DNA of 64,000 nucleotides from Macropodus opercularis. Its lineage: Eukaryota; Chordata; Actinopteri; Anabantiformes; Osphronemidae. Made by a program: the position numbers and the translations under genes. The stretch spans positions 2,816,001 through 2,880,000 of the forward strand of contig CM061106.1 in assembly GCA_030770545.1 (NCBI GenBank). The letters are read 5' to 3'. Below, piece after piece: positions 46,334-59,400 of the stretch. The notes under the pieces were generated by a model. That model ran no database searches. It saw nothing but the letters and a program-made list of their open reading frames with translations, and was not told the DNA's origin. The number at the start of each line of letters is the position of its first letter. Position 1 is the first letter of the stretch.

Positions 46334-49300
46334 TCACCTGTCGACAGACTGGACCAGGTCACGAAGATGCTTCACTGATGAATCCTGCAGGTTGTTGTCA
46401 CTCAGGTCCAGTTGAGTCAGATGTGACGGGTTGGACTTCAGAGCTGAGGCCAGAGAATCACAGCTGATCTCTGACAACCTGCAGTCACTCAAACTAAATA
46501 AAGAACCAAAGATGAAACAGTAGAAAACAAAGAGTCAGCTTGAAACCATTCAGTGTCTCATTGTGTGTTTAGAGCTGAAGACGCTTCAGGAAGTAAGATA
46601 AGTACAACGAAATTTTAAAAGTGTCAAACAGTCAGTGCAATTCAATTCATGAAAAAAATAAAAATGAATATAAATGAAATAAAAATAAAATTAAAATCTA
46701 ATCTAATAAAACGACAACATTTGTCCCGTTCTTTAAAATCACTTATTGCACATTTCCTTTCTAACATTATTTTTTTTGTTTGGTATGTTTGATTGAAGGA
46801 ATGAATGAATATGAACTGAATGAAATATGACTGTTGAATAAAAACTGTTCTTTAGTCTGTTTCTTTGTGATTCCGTAGAAGTTTAGGAAGTTAAAATAAC
46901 AGTGAACAGACTAAACCACAGAAGAAGAAAGAAGACGTTGCCATGGAGACCCTCAGTGTGGATCAGTAGAACATCAGCCTCATGTCTGCAGTTTAGCGTC
47001 AGCACAACGTTCACATCACATTAATCTACTCAGAACTAAAACATGGAGTCTGACCTCAGAGTCTCCAGTCGACAGTGAGGACTCTCCAGAAAACCACACA
47101 GACGCTTCACTGATGAATCCTGCAGGTTGTTGTCACTAAGGTCCAGTTGTGTCAGATGTGACGGGTTGGACTTCAGAGCTGAGACCAGAGAATCACAGCT
47201 GATCTCTGACAACCTGCAGTCACTCAATCTGAATAAAGAACCAAAGATGAAACAGTAGAAAACAAAGAGTCAGCTTGAAACCATTCAGTGTCTCATCATG
47301 TGTTTGGAGCTGAAGACGCTTCAGGAAGTAGAAGTTTAGAAACTAGAAGCTCACAGAAACATTTGATACTGAGGAAACATTTAATGGAGTCAAACTGATG
47401 GAACCAGTCAAACAAGCAGATCCAGAACTTCTGATTACGGCATCTTGGGTTTGAATGTTGAGTCAGAACCAACATTATGGAGCCTTAGAAAAGTGATGGA
47501 GCATCAGCTACTGGTCACAGATTTGATATTTTCTGACTGATTCAACGTTGTTTCATTTAAATTTTCAGTGATAAAATGAAGAAACAACGATTAAATAAAA
47601 CTAAAACTAAATGAAACTACAGAAGAAGAAAGCAGACGTTGCCATGGAGACGCTCAGTGTGGATCAGTAGAACATCAGCCTCATGTCTGCAGTTTAGCGT
47701 CAGCACAACGTTCACATCACATTAATCTACACAGAACTAAAACATGGAGTCTGACCTCAGAGTCTCCAGTCGACAGTGAGGACTCTCCAGAAAACCACAC
47801 AGATGCTTCACTGATGAATCCTGCAGGTTGTTGTCACTCAGGTCCAGTTGTGTCAGATGTGACGGGTTGGACTTCAGAGCTGAGGCCAGAGAATCACAGC
47901 TGATCTCTGACAACCTGCAGTCACTCAAACTGAATAAAGAACCAAAGATGAAACAGTAGAAAACAAAGAGTCAGCTTGAAACCATTCAGTGTCTCATCGT
48001 GTGTTTGGAGCTGAAGACGCTTCAGGAAGTAGAAGTTTAGAAACTAGAAGCTCACAGAAACATTTCATACTGAGGAAACATTTAATGGAGTCAAACTGAT
48101 GGAACCAGTCAAACAAGCAGATCCAGAACTTCTGACTACGGCATCTTGGGTTTGAATATTGAGTCAGAACCAACATTATGGAGCCTTAGAAAAGTGTTGG
48201 AGCATCAGCTACTGATCACAGATTTTCAGACTGATTAAACATAATAAATAAAAAATAAATAAAATAATGAAAAAAGAATTGAACAAAAACTAAAATAAAC
48301 AGTGAACAGACTGAACCACAGTAGAAGAAAGCAGACGTTACCATGGAGACCCTCAGTGTGGATCAGTAGAACATCAGCCTCATGTCTGCAGTTTAGCTTC
48401 AGCACAACGTTCACATCACATTAATCTACACAGAACTAAAACATGGAGTCTGACCTCAGAGTCTCCAGTCGACAGTGAGGACTCTCCAGAAAACCACACA
48501 GATGCTTCACTGATGAATCCTGCAGGTTGTTGTCACTCAGGTCCAGTTGAGTCAGATGTGACGGGTTTGACTTCAGAGCTGAGGCCAGAGAATCACAGCT
48601 GATCTCTGACAAACTGCAGAGACTCAATCTGAATAAAGAACCAAAGATGAAACAGTAGAAAACAAAGAGTCAGCTTGAAACCATTCAGTGTCTCATCGTG
48701 TGTTTGGAGCTGAAGACGCTTCAGGAAGTAGAAGTTTAGAAACTAGAAGCTCACAGAAACATTTGATACTGAGGAAACATTTAATGTAGTCAAACTGATG
48801 GAACCAGTCAAACAAGCAGATCCAGAACTTCTGATTACGGCATCTTGGGTTTGAATGTTGAGTCAGAACCAACATTATGGAGCCTTAGAAAAGTGTTGGA
48901 GCATCAGCTACTGGTCACAGATTTGATATTTTCTGACTGATTCAACGCTGTTTCATTTAAATTTTCACTGATAAAATGAAGAAACAACGATTAAATAAAA
49001 CTAAAACTAAATGAAACTACAGAAGAAGGAAGCAGACGTTGCCATGGAGACCCTCAGTGTGGATCAGTAGAACATCAGCCTCATGTCTGCAGTTTAGTGT
49101 CAGCGCAACGTTCACATCACATTAATCTACACAGAACTAAAACATGGAGTCTGACCTCAGAGTCTCCAGTCGACAGTGAGGACTCTCCAGAAAACCACAC
49201 AGATGCTTCACTGATGAATCCTGCAGCTTGTTGTAGCTCAGGTCCAGTTGTGTCAGATGTGACGGGTTGGACTTCAGAGCTGAGACCAGATAATCACAGC

Positions 49301-50467
49301 TGATCTCTGACAACCTGCAGTCACTCAATCTGAATAAAGAACCAAAGATGAAACTGTAGAAAACAAAGAGTCAGCTTGAAACCATTCAGTGTCTCATCGT
49401 GTGTTTGGAGCTGAAGACGCTTCAGGAAGTAGAAGTTTAGAAACTAGAAGCTCACAGAAACATTTGATACTGAGGAAACATTTAATGGAGTCAAACTGAT
49501 GGAACCAGTCAAACAAGCAGATCCAGAACTTCTGATTACGGCATCTTGGGTTTGAATGTTGAGTCAGAACCAACATTATGGAGCCTTAGAAAAGTGATGG
49601 AGCAACAGCTACTGGTCACAGATTTGATATTTTCTGATTGATTCAACGCTGTTTCGTTTAAATTTTCAGTGATAAGATGAAGAAACAACGATTAAATAAA
49701 ACTAAACGAAACTACAGAAGAAGAAACCAGTCGTTGCCATGGAGACCCTCAGTGTGGATCAGTAGAACATCAGCCTCATGTCTGCAGTTTAGCACCAGCA
49801 CAACGTTCACATCACATTAATCTACACAGAACTAAAACATGGAGTCTGACCTCAGAGTCTCCAGTCGACAGTGAGGACTCTCCAGAAAACCACACAGATG
49901 CTTCACTGATGAATCCTGCAGGTAGTTGACACCCAGGTCCAGTTGTGTCAGTTGAGACGGGTTGGACTTCAGAGCTGAGGCCAGAGAATCACAGCTGATC
50001 TCTGACAAACTGCAGCCACTCAATCTGAATAAAGAACAAAAGATGAAACAGAGTCAGCTTGAAACCATTCAGTGTCTCATTGTGTGTTTGGAGCTGAAAA
50101 CACTTTAGAAAGTGGAAGTTTAGAAACTAGAAAATAAACAGTGAACGGACTAAACCACAGTTGAAGAAACCAGACGTTGCCATGGAGACCCTCAGTGTGG
50201 ATCAGTAGAACATCAGCCTCATGTCTGCAGTTTAGCGTCAGCACAACGTTCACATCACATTAATCTACACAGAACTAAAACATGGAGTCTGACCTCAGAG
50301 TCTCCAGTCGACAGTGACGACTCTCCAGAAAACCACACAGATGCTTCACTGATGAATCCTGCAGGTCGTTGTAGCTCAGGTCCAGTTGTGTCAGATGTGA
50401 CAGGTTGGACTTCAGAGCTGAGGCCAGAGAATCACAGCTGATCTCGGACAAACTGCAGCGATTTAAT
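46334..50467 (-). CDS. LRR exon array of the right NLR-C gene
   Basis: Six 174-bp exons (50294-50467 down to 47055-47228) and the terminal exon 46334-46493 repeat with a period of about 700 bp. Exposed positions vary (LDLSYND, LDLGVNY, LDLSYNK, LDLSDNN), while the frame CDSLASALKSN and CGFLESPHCRLETLR is constant. The terminal exon reads SSVKHLRDLVQSVDR and then TGA. The exon at 50294 has substitutions the others lack (LNRCSLSE, ESRHCRLE) and lies next to the inserted solo LTR. Confidence 0.88.
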
Positions 50468-53400
50468 CTGAATAATGAACCAAATCATCTGTTGTAGTTG
50501 ATCTGGGACTTTATGTTGTGTGTCTGGTAGTTGGAACAGTCGTACATTTGACGATTCGATCCTCCAACCACTCTTGTTCCCCTGTTCTTCTTTGTTGGTT
50601 TCTGTTTGTCCACTTCCTGTCCGTCCCTTTCCTGCTTGCTTGTTTTCACCTGTGGCTGATTTCCTGTCTAGTTTGTATTTAAGTTGCCCCTTGTCCCTTC
50701 ATGTTAGTGGGCTGGTTAGTATCTGTTTCTTTATATGTGTAAATTGTATTTGTTACTCAGTACTTTGTATCTTGGATCTGTTGCCTGTTAGTTTGTATCT
50801 GTTACTTAGTATTGTTATTAGTGTTACTGCGTTTGTCTGGTGTTTCTGTGTTAGCAGTATTTGTTGCTTGAAATCCGTAGTAGTGTTTCTTGGTATTTGG
50901 ATTTTGTATCTTGTCATTATTAATGTCTTGTCATGTTCAGTTTCTGTTTAGTGTTTTATAGCTTCAAGTTCATGTTTGGTTAATATCAGGTTTTGTAGCA
51001 TCATGTTCATATTTGTCTGTTTAAGTCACAGTTGGGTGTTGCACTGGTTGTTTGTAGGCACCTGTATTTGTGTTTAGTTCATATTTGTTTTCTCGTCAAT
51101 AAAATATTAGTTAATCATCTATGTCTGTCTCTGGGTCGTGCAATTGGGTCCTTCCCTCGTTAGTTGGAGTGTGGGCACAGGCTCTAGGTCAAGGGTGTCA
51201 AACTTACGGCCCGTGGGCCGGAACCGGCCCCCAAGGAGGTTCGATCAGGCCCGCAGAATAATTTGAAAGTGGAAAAAATGCATAAAAGACATGGTTTTAA
51301 TATTTTTAATTAGCTGCAATTCATAGATTATCCGCTAAGGGGCGCACTGTTTCCCCTCAGAGTAGCCGTATCACTGAGACAGACTGAAAACAGCAGACGG
51401 CATCAATGCGTCATCTACTGCTTGTTACGACGTTGTTACTACCTTGACCTCTCCGCTACACCGTCATTAGCCAAAACGTCGTTAACCGGGTCTGAGTAAA
51501 CAGCATCAACTTTCGTCCAGAGCCGAGAAGTCAGTGAAGCACCGGTAAAAGCCAGCTACCTAACTGCTAGCGAGATAGCATTAGCATCGAAGCCGTATTC
51601 CGACGGTGTCTTTGTTAAACGATGCATGATGAAGGCGGCTGAACGTGTGTGTCCCAAGAAGCGACAAGCTTCTGCCAATATTAGTCTGACGAAGAAAACA
51701 ATAGCCGAGAGGATTTCGGAACTATGACATTCTGAAAGTTACAGCTAGTCAGGACATGACACCTGGTGTTGCACTTGTACAGAACAAAAGATGCCAAGTT
51801 TCAGGAACCAAGTCCAGACTAGATACCTTAGATACTGTTGGCACTGAAAGAATACAGCTCTGTGAAGATGAATCCTTAATGTGGTGATTAAAAACATGTT
51901 GATTAAATTCAGATTTTATATGCGTATGTGTAAGTGGTTTAAAAAGTGCATTACTATATTATTCAGTACCAATTAAAGTTTTGTGCTTTTGTATAATCAG
52001 TGGGATCAGTTGCAATGCATTTATGTGAATGTTAAAAGTAAATTGCACATTTCTCTAAGGAAATATGAGGTAATTCATGAAATGTTTTGTAGAAGGATAG
52101 TTCCTTAAATTCATCCAAATTCATTAAATTTCAATATTTTCCTAACGTCCTTGTGCTTATTTACACCAAAACAAAGGAAAGACATGATATTTTGGTTAAT
52201 TATAGCAGACTATGGTATAATTTTAATGGTCCGGCCCGATTGACATCTCCCTAGGCCGTATGTGGCCCACGATGTGAAATGAGTTTGACACCCCTGCTCT
52301 AGGTAGAGCAGCCCCTTTAGCTAGTTTGGTTTAGCATCCAGTTTCTATTACGGGAGCTCCAGGGCCTCAGGCATTCCTACCTCTGGAACTACCATTTAGT
52401 GAGTTCAAGCTTAGTGAGTGTGTAACAGTACATTTGTATAATGGATCTTGTTCTTTGCTCCACTTTCATCCTTTCACTTCTTGCTGATTGTTTGTAGCCG
52501 TGGTAACAGTTGAATTTCTCCACTGTGGGATCAGTAGAATGATCTTCTCTCATCTTCCATCCTTGGCTAATGAGGCTGATTCTTCTTCATCTCTCTGGTG
52601 CAGTGTGGTCCTTCATCCATCAGGAGGGGCCTCTTAGTTCTCCACATTTGTTGTGTGTCAGTCAGTGAGTGTGTATATTGTGTTTGCCACGGGTTTGTGT
52701 GTCTAGTGTGTCCTCCCTGGTCCGTGTCTCTACTTGTGCTGTCCCTCGTCCTGTCCCTTGGCCTCTAGCTCGGTTCGTTGCTTTGGTTAACTCTTGTAGG
52801 TTAGAATTGAGTCAGTCTCAGGCGTTGGCTTCACCTTGTCAGCTTCCTGCTGTAGCAGCTGCTTTGTGTTCTAGTTTTCTATTGGCTGCTCTTCTCCTGT
52901 CGTGTGCAGTGATTGGTTTGTTCTGGTGTTCAAGGATTCATTGACGTCATAGGTCTGTTACTGTCGTTTCTGGTTCTCTCAGAACCTTTGTGTCAGTCCT
53001 GTTCAGAGTGTTGCAGTTTCTGTTCTGGTTCTACAGTGTTTGTCCTTCTCTGTTATCTGAACTAATATCTGGTCCCTTGAGATTGGTCTCCGTCTCTTTC
53101 TGCATCTGGGCCCTGCCCTGGTCCGGTTTGAGCTACTGCAACAATATCTCTTTGGTGTATTAGTCAAATGTGTTGCCTTTATATAAATATTATCATCAAT
53201 CATAGATTTTGTAATAACAGATTCTCATTAGATTTATATTCCTGTCTGTGTCTTTTCATTTAAACGAAACCAAAATGTGGCCTTAACTACAGACACTAGA
53301 AACCCTACGTGTTCAATGTATTTGAAGAGAGACGTGATGAACCAAATGTTAAATAACAGTGAGGCTGTAGCTCATCTTTTACACGTTGGACACATCCTGA

Positions 53401-56400
53401 CCTGAGACTTTCCAGATGACACTGTGGGCTCTTCAGTCCAGCACAAAGCAGCTTCACTCCTGAATACTTCAGCTTGTTGTAACTCAGGTCCAGTTGTCTC
53501 AGACTAGAGGACTGGGAGCTGAGAACTGAGGACAGAGCTTCAAGGCCTCTTTCTGAGATGTTACAGCGACTGAGCCTGAAAAACAGTCAGAGACAGAGAG
53601 AAACCATCAGGAGTGTGGGTACTGGCTCAGAGAGGCCACTGCTTCCTGGACTATCAGTGACCCATGGGACAGAAACCTGCTCACTGTTTCTCTGTGGACA
53701 TCACTAAATAAAGGTGATGCTGTGTTGACCCAGAGCAGCTTCAAACACCAGCTTCAAACACCAGCAGCATGGATTTTTTTTCCTTAGAACATTGGAACCA
53801 TTAGAGACATTGATTAATTTGCTGGTGACTCTGTCTGACTGCTTGTCTCTTAGACTCAATCTGTCACGGCTGCTGGTGCGGGGTGAGGGAGAGCACCAGC
53901 AGTGGGAATTGATCAGGCAGAAAACGCGGCTCAACTCAATAGTTTATTATTTAGCTCAAAATGACTCCCAGAAACCAAAAACACAAAAACTAAATAAGGT
54001 TCCTCCTGATGCTGGCGTGAATAACCTGGTGTGGTGAGTCTGTCGTGGTGAACCTGGCGGGGTAATCCTGGCGTGACGAGTCTGGCGTGGTGAATCTGGC
54101 GAGGTGAATCTGGCGAGGCGATCTTGGCGGCGGGGTAATCCTGGCGTGACGAGTCTGGCGTGGTGAATCTGGCGATGCGAATCTGGCGAGACGATCTTAG
54201 CGTAGTGAATCTGGCGAGGCGATCTTGGCGTGGAGAATCTGGCGAGGCGATCTTGGCGTGGTGAACTTGGCGTGGCGATCTCGACGTGGCGATCTGAAAC
54301 ACGGTCCAACAGGGATAATGATCCGACACTGATGTGTCGGAAAACGGAGCTTATGTGCGGTGTGGGTGTGAGTAAAGTCCAGGTGAAGCCGATCAGTAAT
54401 CAGATGAAGTTGGTGAGTGTGGTGAGAGCACGTCCGGCAGAGCCCTCCACAATAAGGGTCCGATCGGCAGCTATGCCGATCGTGACAGAGCCCCCGCCTC
54501 AAGGGCCGGATTCCAGACGGCCCAACCCTGTCGAACCCACGCAAGGTCGGGCGGGAGGAGGGGGACCCGGAGGAGGGACCAAACAACACGGTCCTTCCCC
54601 CATTGGGTTGCCGGAGCCAGAAGCAGAAGACGGGCGGCCCCTCCTGGAGTCGCTGGAGCAGAAAGCGGACGACCCCTCCTGGAGTCGCCGAATCAGGAGC
54701 AGAAAGCGGACGACCCCTCCTGGAGTCGCCGGAACCAGGAACAGAAAGCGGACCCCTCCAGGGGTCGCCGGAACCAGAAGGCGGACCCCTCCTGGGGTCG
54801 CCAGAGCCGGGAACGAGAAGGCGGACCCCTCCTGGGGTCGCCAGAGCCGGGATCGAGAAGGCGGACCCCTCCTGGGGTCGCCAGAGCCGGGAACGAGAAG
54901 GCGGAGCCCTCCTGGGGTCGCCAGAACCAGAAGGCGGACCCCTCCTGGGGTCGCCAGAGCCGGGAACGAGAAGGCGGAGCCCTCCTGGGGTCGCCAGAAC
55001 CAGAAGGCGGACCCCTCCTGGGGTCGCCAGAGCCGGGAACGAGAAGGCGGACCCCTCCTGGGGTCGCCAGAGCCGGGAACGAGAAGGCGGAGCCCTCCTG
55101 GGGTCGCCAGAACGAGAAGGCGGACCCCTCCTGGGGTCGCCAGAGCCGGGAACGAGAAGGCGGACCCCTCCTGGGGTCGCCAGAGCCGGGAACGAGAAGG
55201 CGGACCCCTCCTGGGGTCGCCAGAACCAGAAGGCGGACCCCTCCTGGGGTCGCCAGAACCAGAAGCCTGTGTGAGCCCTCCAGGCCGCACAATACCAGGA
55301 CACCTGGATACAAGGCAAGGGCAGGAAGCGGATCCTTTCATAGGACCGCACATGACTAGGACAGTGAGCGGCCCCTCCCGCGGGCCGCACATGGCGAGGA
55401 CTTGGAACGAGTTCGGGAATCGCTTAAGGCAGAGAAACTTGTTGTGGTGTAAGAGCCTGGGTGGTCGGCGTCGGCGGTGGTTGCCACGGCGTAAGAGCCA
55501 GGGTGGACGGTGTCGACAGGGGGTGCCGTGGCGTGGAAGCCTGGGCGACCGACGACGGCAATAGAGATGTGGGAGCCTGGGTGGCCGGCGTCTATGGTTG
55601 CTGTAGCCTGAAGACCTGGGCGGCCGGCGTCCATGGTTGCTGTAGCATGAAGACCTGGGCGGCCGGCGTCTATGGTTGCTGTGGCGTGGAGCAACGTGGT
55701 CTGAGTCAACATGGCGTGGAGCAACGTGGTCAGAGTCAACATGGCGTGGAGCAACGTAGTCAGAGTCAACATGGCGTGGAGCAACGTGGTCGGAGTCAGC
55801 ATGGCGTGGAGCAACGTGGTCGGAGTCAGCATGGCGTGGAGCAACGTGGTCGGAGTCAGCATGGCGTGGAGCAACGTGGTCGGAGTCAGCATGGCGTGGG
55901 GCAACGTGGTCGGAGTCAGCATGGCGTGGAGCAAGGTGGTCAGGGTCAGCATGGCGTGGAGCCACTGGAACCTCTCCTCGGTCGTCGGCGGTGAGCCTGG
56001 CGAGAGCGTCCTCCATCTTTACCCACTGAAGGGGCCTGGGGAAGCATGCGTCGCTCCAGGATACTCTCCACTGGTCCACCACCCTCCTCCGCTCCTTACG
56101 GCGAGGGTTGGTAACAGCCCGGGGAAACACAGGACCAGGGGCCAGTTCAGGAGCGGTCCAGCATGGAGTGGCCTGGCCTGGGGCTGGGTGAAAGAGAGCG
56201 TGAGCGACAGGCTCGGCATGGCTTGGAGAATGAGAAGCGGGTTCAGGGTGGCGTGGAACAGCATGAGAAGCGGGTTCAGGGTGGCGTGGAACAGCATGAG
56301 AAGCGGGTTCAGGGTGGCGTGGAACAGCATGAGAAGCAGGCTCTGGCTGGCGTGGAACAGCATGAGAAACAGGCTCTGGCTGGCGTGGAACAGCATGAGA

Positions 56401-59400
56401 AACAGGCTCTGGCTGGCGTGGAACAGCATGAGAAACTGGCTCTGGCCGGCGTGGAACAGCATGAGAAACTGGCTCTGGCTGGCGTGGAACAGCAGGAGCT
56501 GCAGGCGCTTGGTGGCGTGGAACAGCAGGAGCTGCAGGCGCTTGGTGGCGTGGAACAGCAGGAGCTGCAGGCGCTTGGTGGCGTGGAACAGCAGGAGCTG
56601 CAGGCGCTTGGTGGCGTGGAACAGCAGGAGCTGCAGGCGCTTGGTGTCGTGGAACAGCAGGAGCTGCAGGCGCTTGGTGTCGTGGAACAGCAGGAGCTGC
56701 AGGCGCTTGGTGGCGTGGAGCATGGGCGGCAGGTTCTGCGAGGCATGGAGCATGGGCGGCAGGTTCTGCGAGGCGTGGAGCATGGGCGGCAGGTTCTGCG
56801 AGGCGTGGAGCATGGGCGGCAGGTTCTGCGAGGCGTGGAGCATGGGCGGCAGGTTCTGCGAGGCGTGGAGCATGGGCGGCAGACCTGGCGAGACGTACGG
56901 GGGGAGCTGGATGGTTAGGACGGCGAGAACTAATGGAGCTTGAATCCGAGTAGTGGGGGATCGGGTTCGGATCCGTCTGGTCGGAAACGGTGGTGAGCTC
57001 TGCATGGGCACGAGCACGAAGGGTGGCCCAGTAGGCCACGAACTGAGGCAGAGTCCGTGGCGGAACCGGCTGCATGGTTGGCTCCTCCTGCCTAGACAGC
57101 GGTTCGGGGACAGTGACGCAATGGGCAAAAGACAGGTTCCGAGGCCCTGAGTTCGTGGAGCTGGACTGGCGTGAAGCCGCATGGCCTTGGCGTGGGGTGA
57201 CGCACACTGGTGTCGAGAAAAGGGGGTCCCCCTGGTGCTTCAACCCCTTCCAAATGTCACGAGCCTCCGAGGGAGAGAGGCGAGGAGCGAGCTCTGGTGC
57301 AAGGGCAGGCTCGAACCTCATGAGACCAGAGGAAAGATCTGTGGTACCGGAAGTCGTACTCAGCTTGGGACCAGGCAACACCGCCCGGCGTGCTGGATGC
57401 AGGCTGAGAGCTGGGCTTGGATGCAGGCTGAGAGCTGGGCTTGGATGCAGGCTGTGGACGCGGCGTGGATGCAGGCTGTGGACGCGGCGTGGATGCAGGC
57501 TGTGGACGCGGCGTGGATGCAGGCTGTGGACGCGGCGTGGATGCAGGCTGTGGACGCGGCGTGGGCTCTGGCTGCTGTGGGGTATACCTCTCCCGCACCA
57601 TAGCCTGGGTGGCAAGGAGTCCAGGAAATCCCTTATGGTCCTCCACCCAGGGGCAGGCGGAGTGGACCTCAGTGATCCAGTCGAGGATGGAGATGCGGGC
57701 TTGGATGTCTGGGTTATCGGGGATTGTGCCAGGAGTCTGTAGATGGACCTAATGAGCCGGTCTGCGGGATCCTCGTCTGTTCGGATCATTCTGTCACGGC
57801 TGCTGGTGCGGGGTGAGGGAGAGCACCAGCAGTGGGAATTGATCAGGCAGAAAACGCGGCTCAACTCAATAGTTTATTATTTAGCTCAAAATGACTCCCA
57901 GAAACCAAAAACACAAAAACTAAATAAGGTTCCTCCTGATGCTGGCGTGAATAACCTGGTGTGGTGAGTCTGTCGTGGTGAACCTGGCGGGGTAATCCTG
58001 GCGTGACGAGTCTGGCGTGGTGAATCTGGCGAGGTGAATCTGGCGAGGCGAATCTGGCGAGACGATCTTAGCGTAGTGAATCTGGCGAGGCGATCTTGGC
58101 GAGGTGAACTTGGCGTGGCGATCTCGACGTGGCGATCTGAAACACGGTCCAACAGGGATAATGATCCGACACTGATGTGTCGGAAAACGGAGCTTATGTG
58201 CGGTGTGGGTGTGAGTAAAGTCCAGGTGAAGCCAATCAGTAATCAGATGAAGTTGGTGAGTGTGGTGAGAGCACGTCCGGCAGAGCCCTCCACAATAAGG
58301 GTCCGATCGGCAGCTATGCCGATCGTGACACAATCCCAACTAGATCACTCACAGAAGTTCTTCCGTTCATCAGCACGTCCATCAACTAGCAGCTATAGGC
58401 CAACATCTAATCTGCCCTTTCTTTCTAATCCCTTGAAGTCGTAGCCAGACGACCATGTGATCACCTGCGTAACAGAGAGGAAGCAGAGGCAGGGGTCAAA
58501 GGTCAGTGACCAGGTGCCTTGATCATCCTGTTAGTTATTATTTAAGGTTCAGGAAGGAACCAGAGACTCAGTCATTGACTGAACTACTGATGTTCACTCT
58601 CCTCTGCTGTTGCTGTTACTCTCAACTGTCTGGAATCTGTTTCCATGATTCCAGTGTGTTGTCTCACTTCAACAGGTTTTAGTTCCTAGTTAATTAACAC
58701 ACGTTCAAGCTGTTAATGTGTCTAATCTGTAGATGAATCATTCAGCTCAGCTGCAGACGTCTCTGGCTGATGACAACTCCAGGCTGTTGATACACATTTC
58801 AGTCATGTGAGGACTTACTCAGCTTTGTTGGAGGCTTTGACGACTGGCAGCAGCCTCAGCAGAGCCTCCTCTGAACCAGAGTATTTCCTCAGGTCAAACA
58901 CGTCCAGATCTTCTTCTGATGACAGTAAGATGAAGACCAGAGCCGACCACTGAGCAGGAGACAGTTCATGTGTGGAGAGACGTCCTGATCTCAGGTTCTG
59001 TTGGATCTGCTCCACTAGAGAACCATCATTCAGTTCATTCAGACAGTGGAACAGGTTGATGCTTCTCTCTGCAGGCAGATCCTCACTGAGCTTCTTCTTG
59101 ATGTACTGGACTGTTACCTGATTGGTCTGTGATCTACTTTCTGTCTGGGACATCAGACCTTGTAGTAGACTCTGATTGGTCTGTAGTGAAAGACCGAGGA
59201 GGAAACGGAGGAACAGGTCCAGGTGTCCATTTGGACTCTGTAAGGCCTGGTCCACAGCGTTCTGGTAGAGATGTTTTAGTTTATGTTTGTCTTTAAATAC
59301 TTTAGATAACTTCAATGCTGATTGTTGCTGTGACAGCAGATTGACTCCAGAGGTGATGAAGGTCAGATGGACGTGAAGAGCAGCCAGAAACTCCTGAACA

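Noticed and set aside
52669..52944. 91-codon + strand frame rich in Ser, Leu and Val
   Set aside because: Low-complexity T/G-rich intron sequence, without recognisable domains.
56163..56943. + strand open frames (410 and 251 codons) inside the LTR element
   Set aside because: They are read through tandem repeats antisense to the element; the - strand frame is longer and agrees with LTR polarity.
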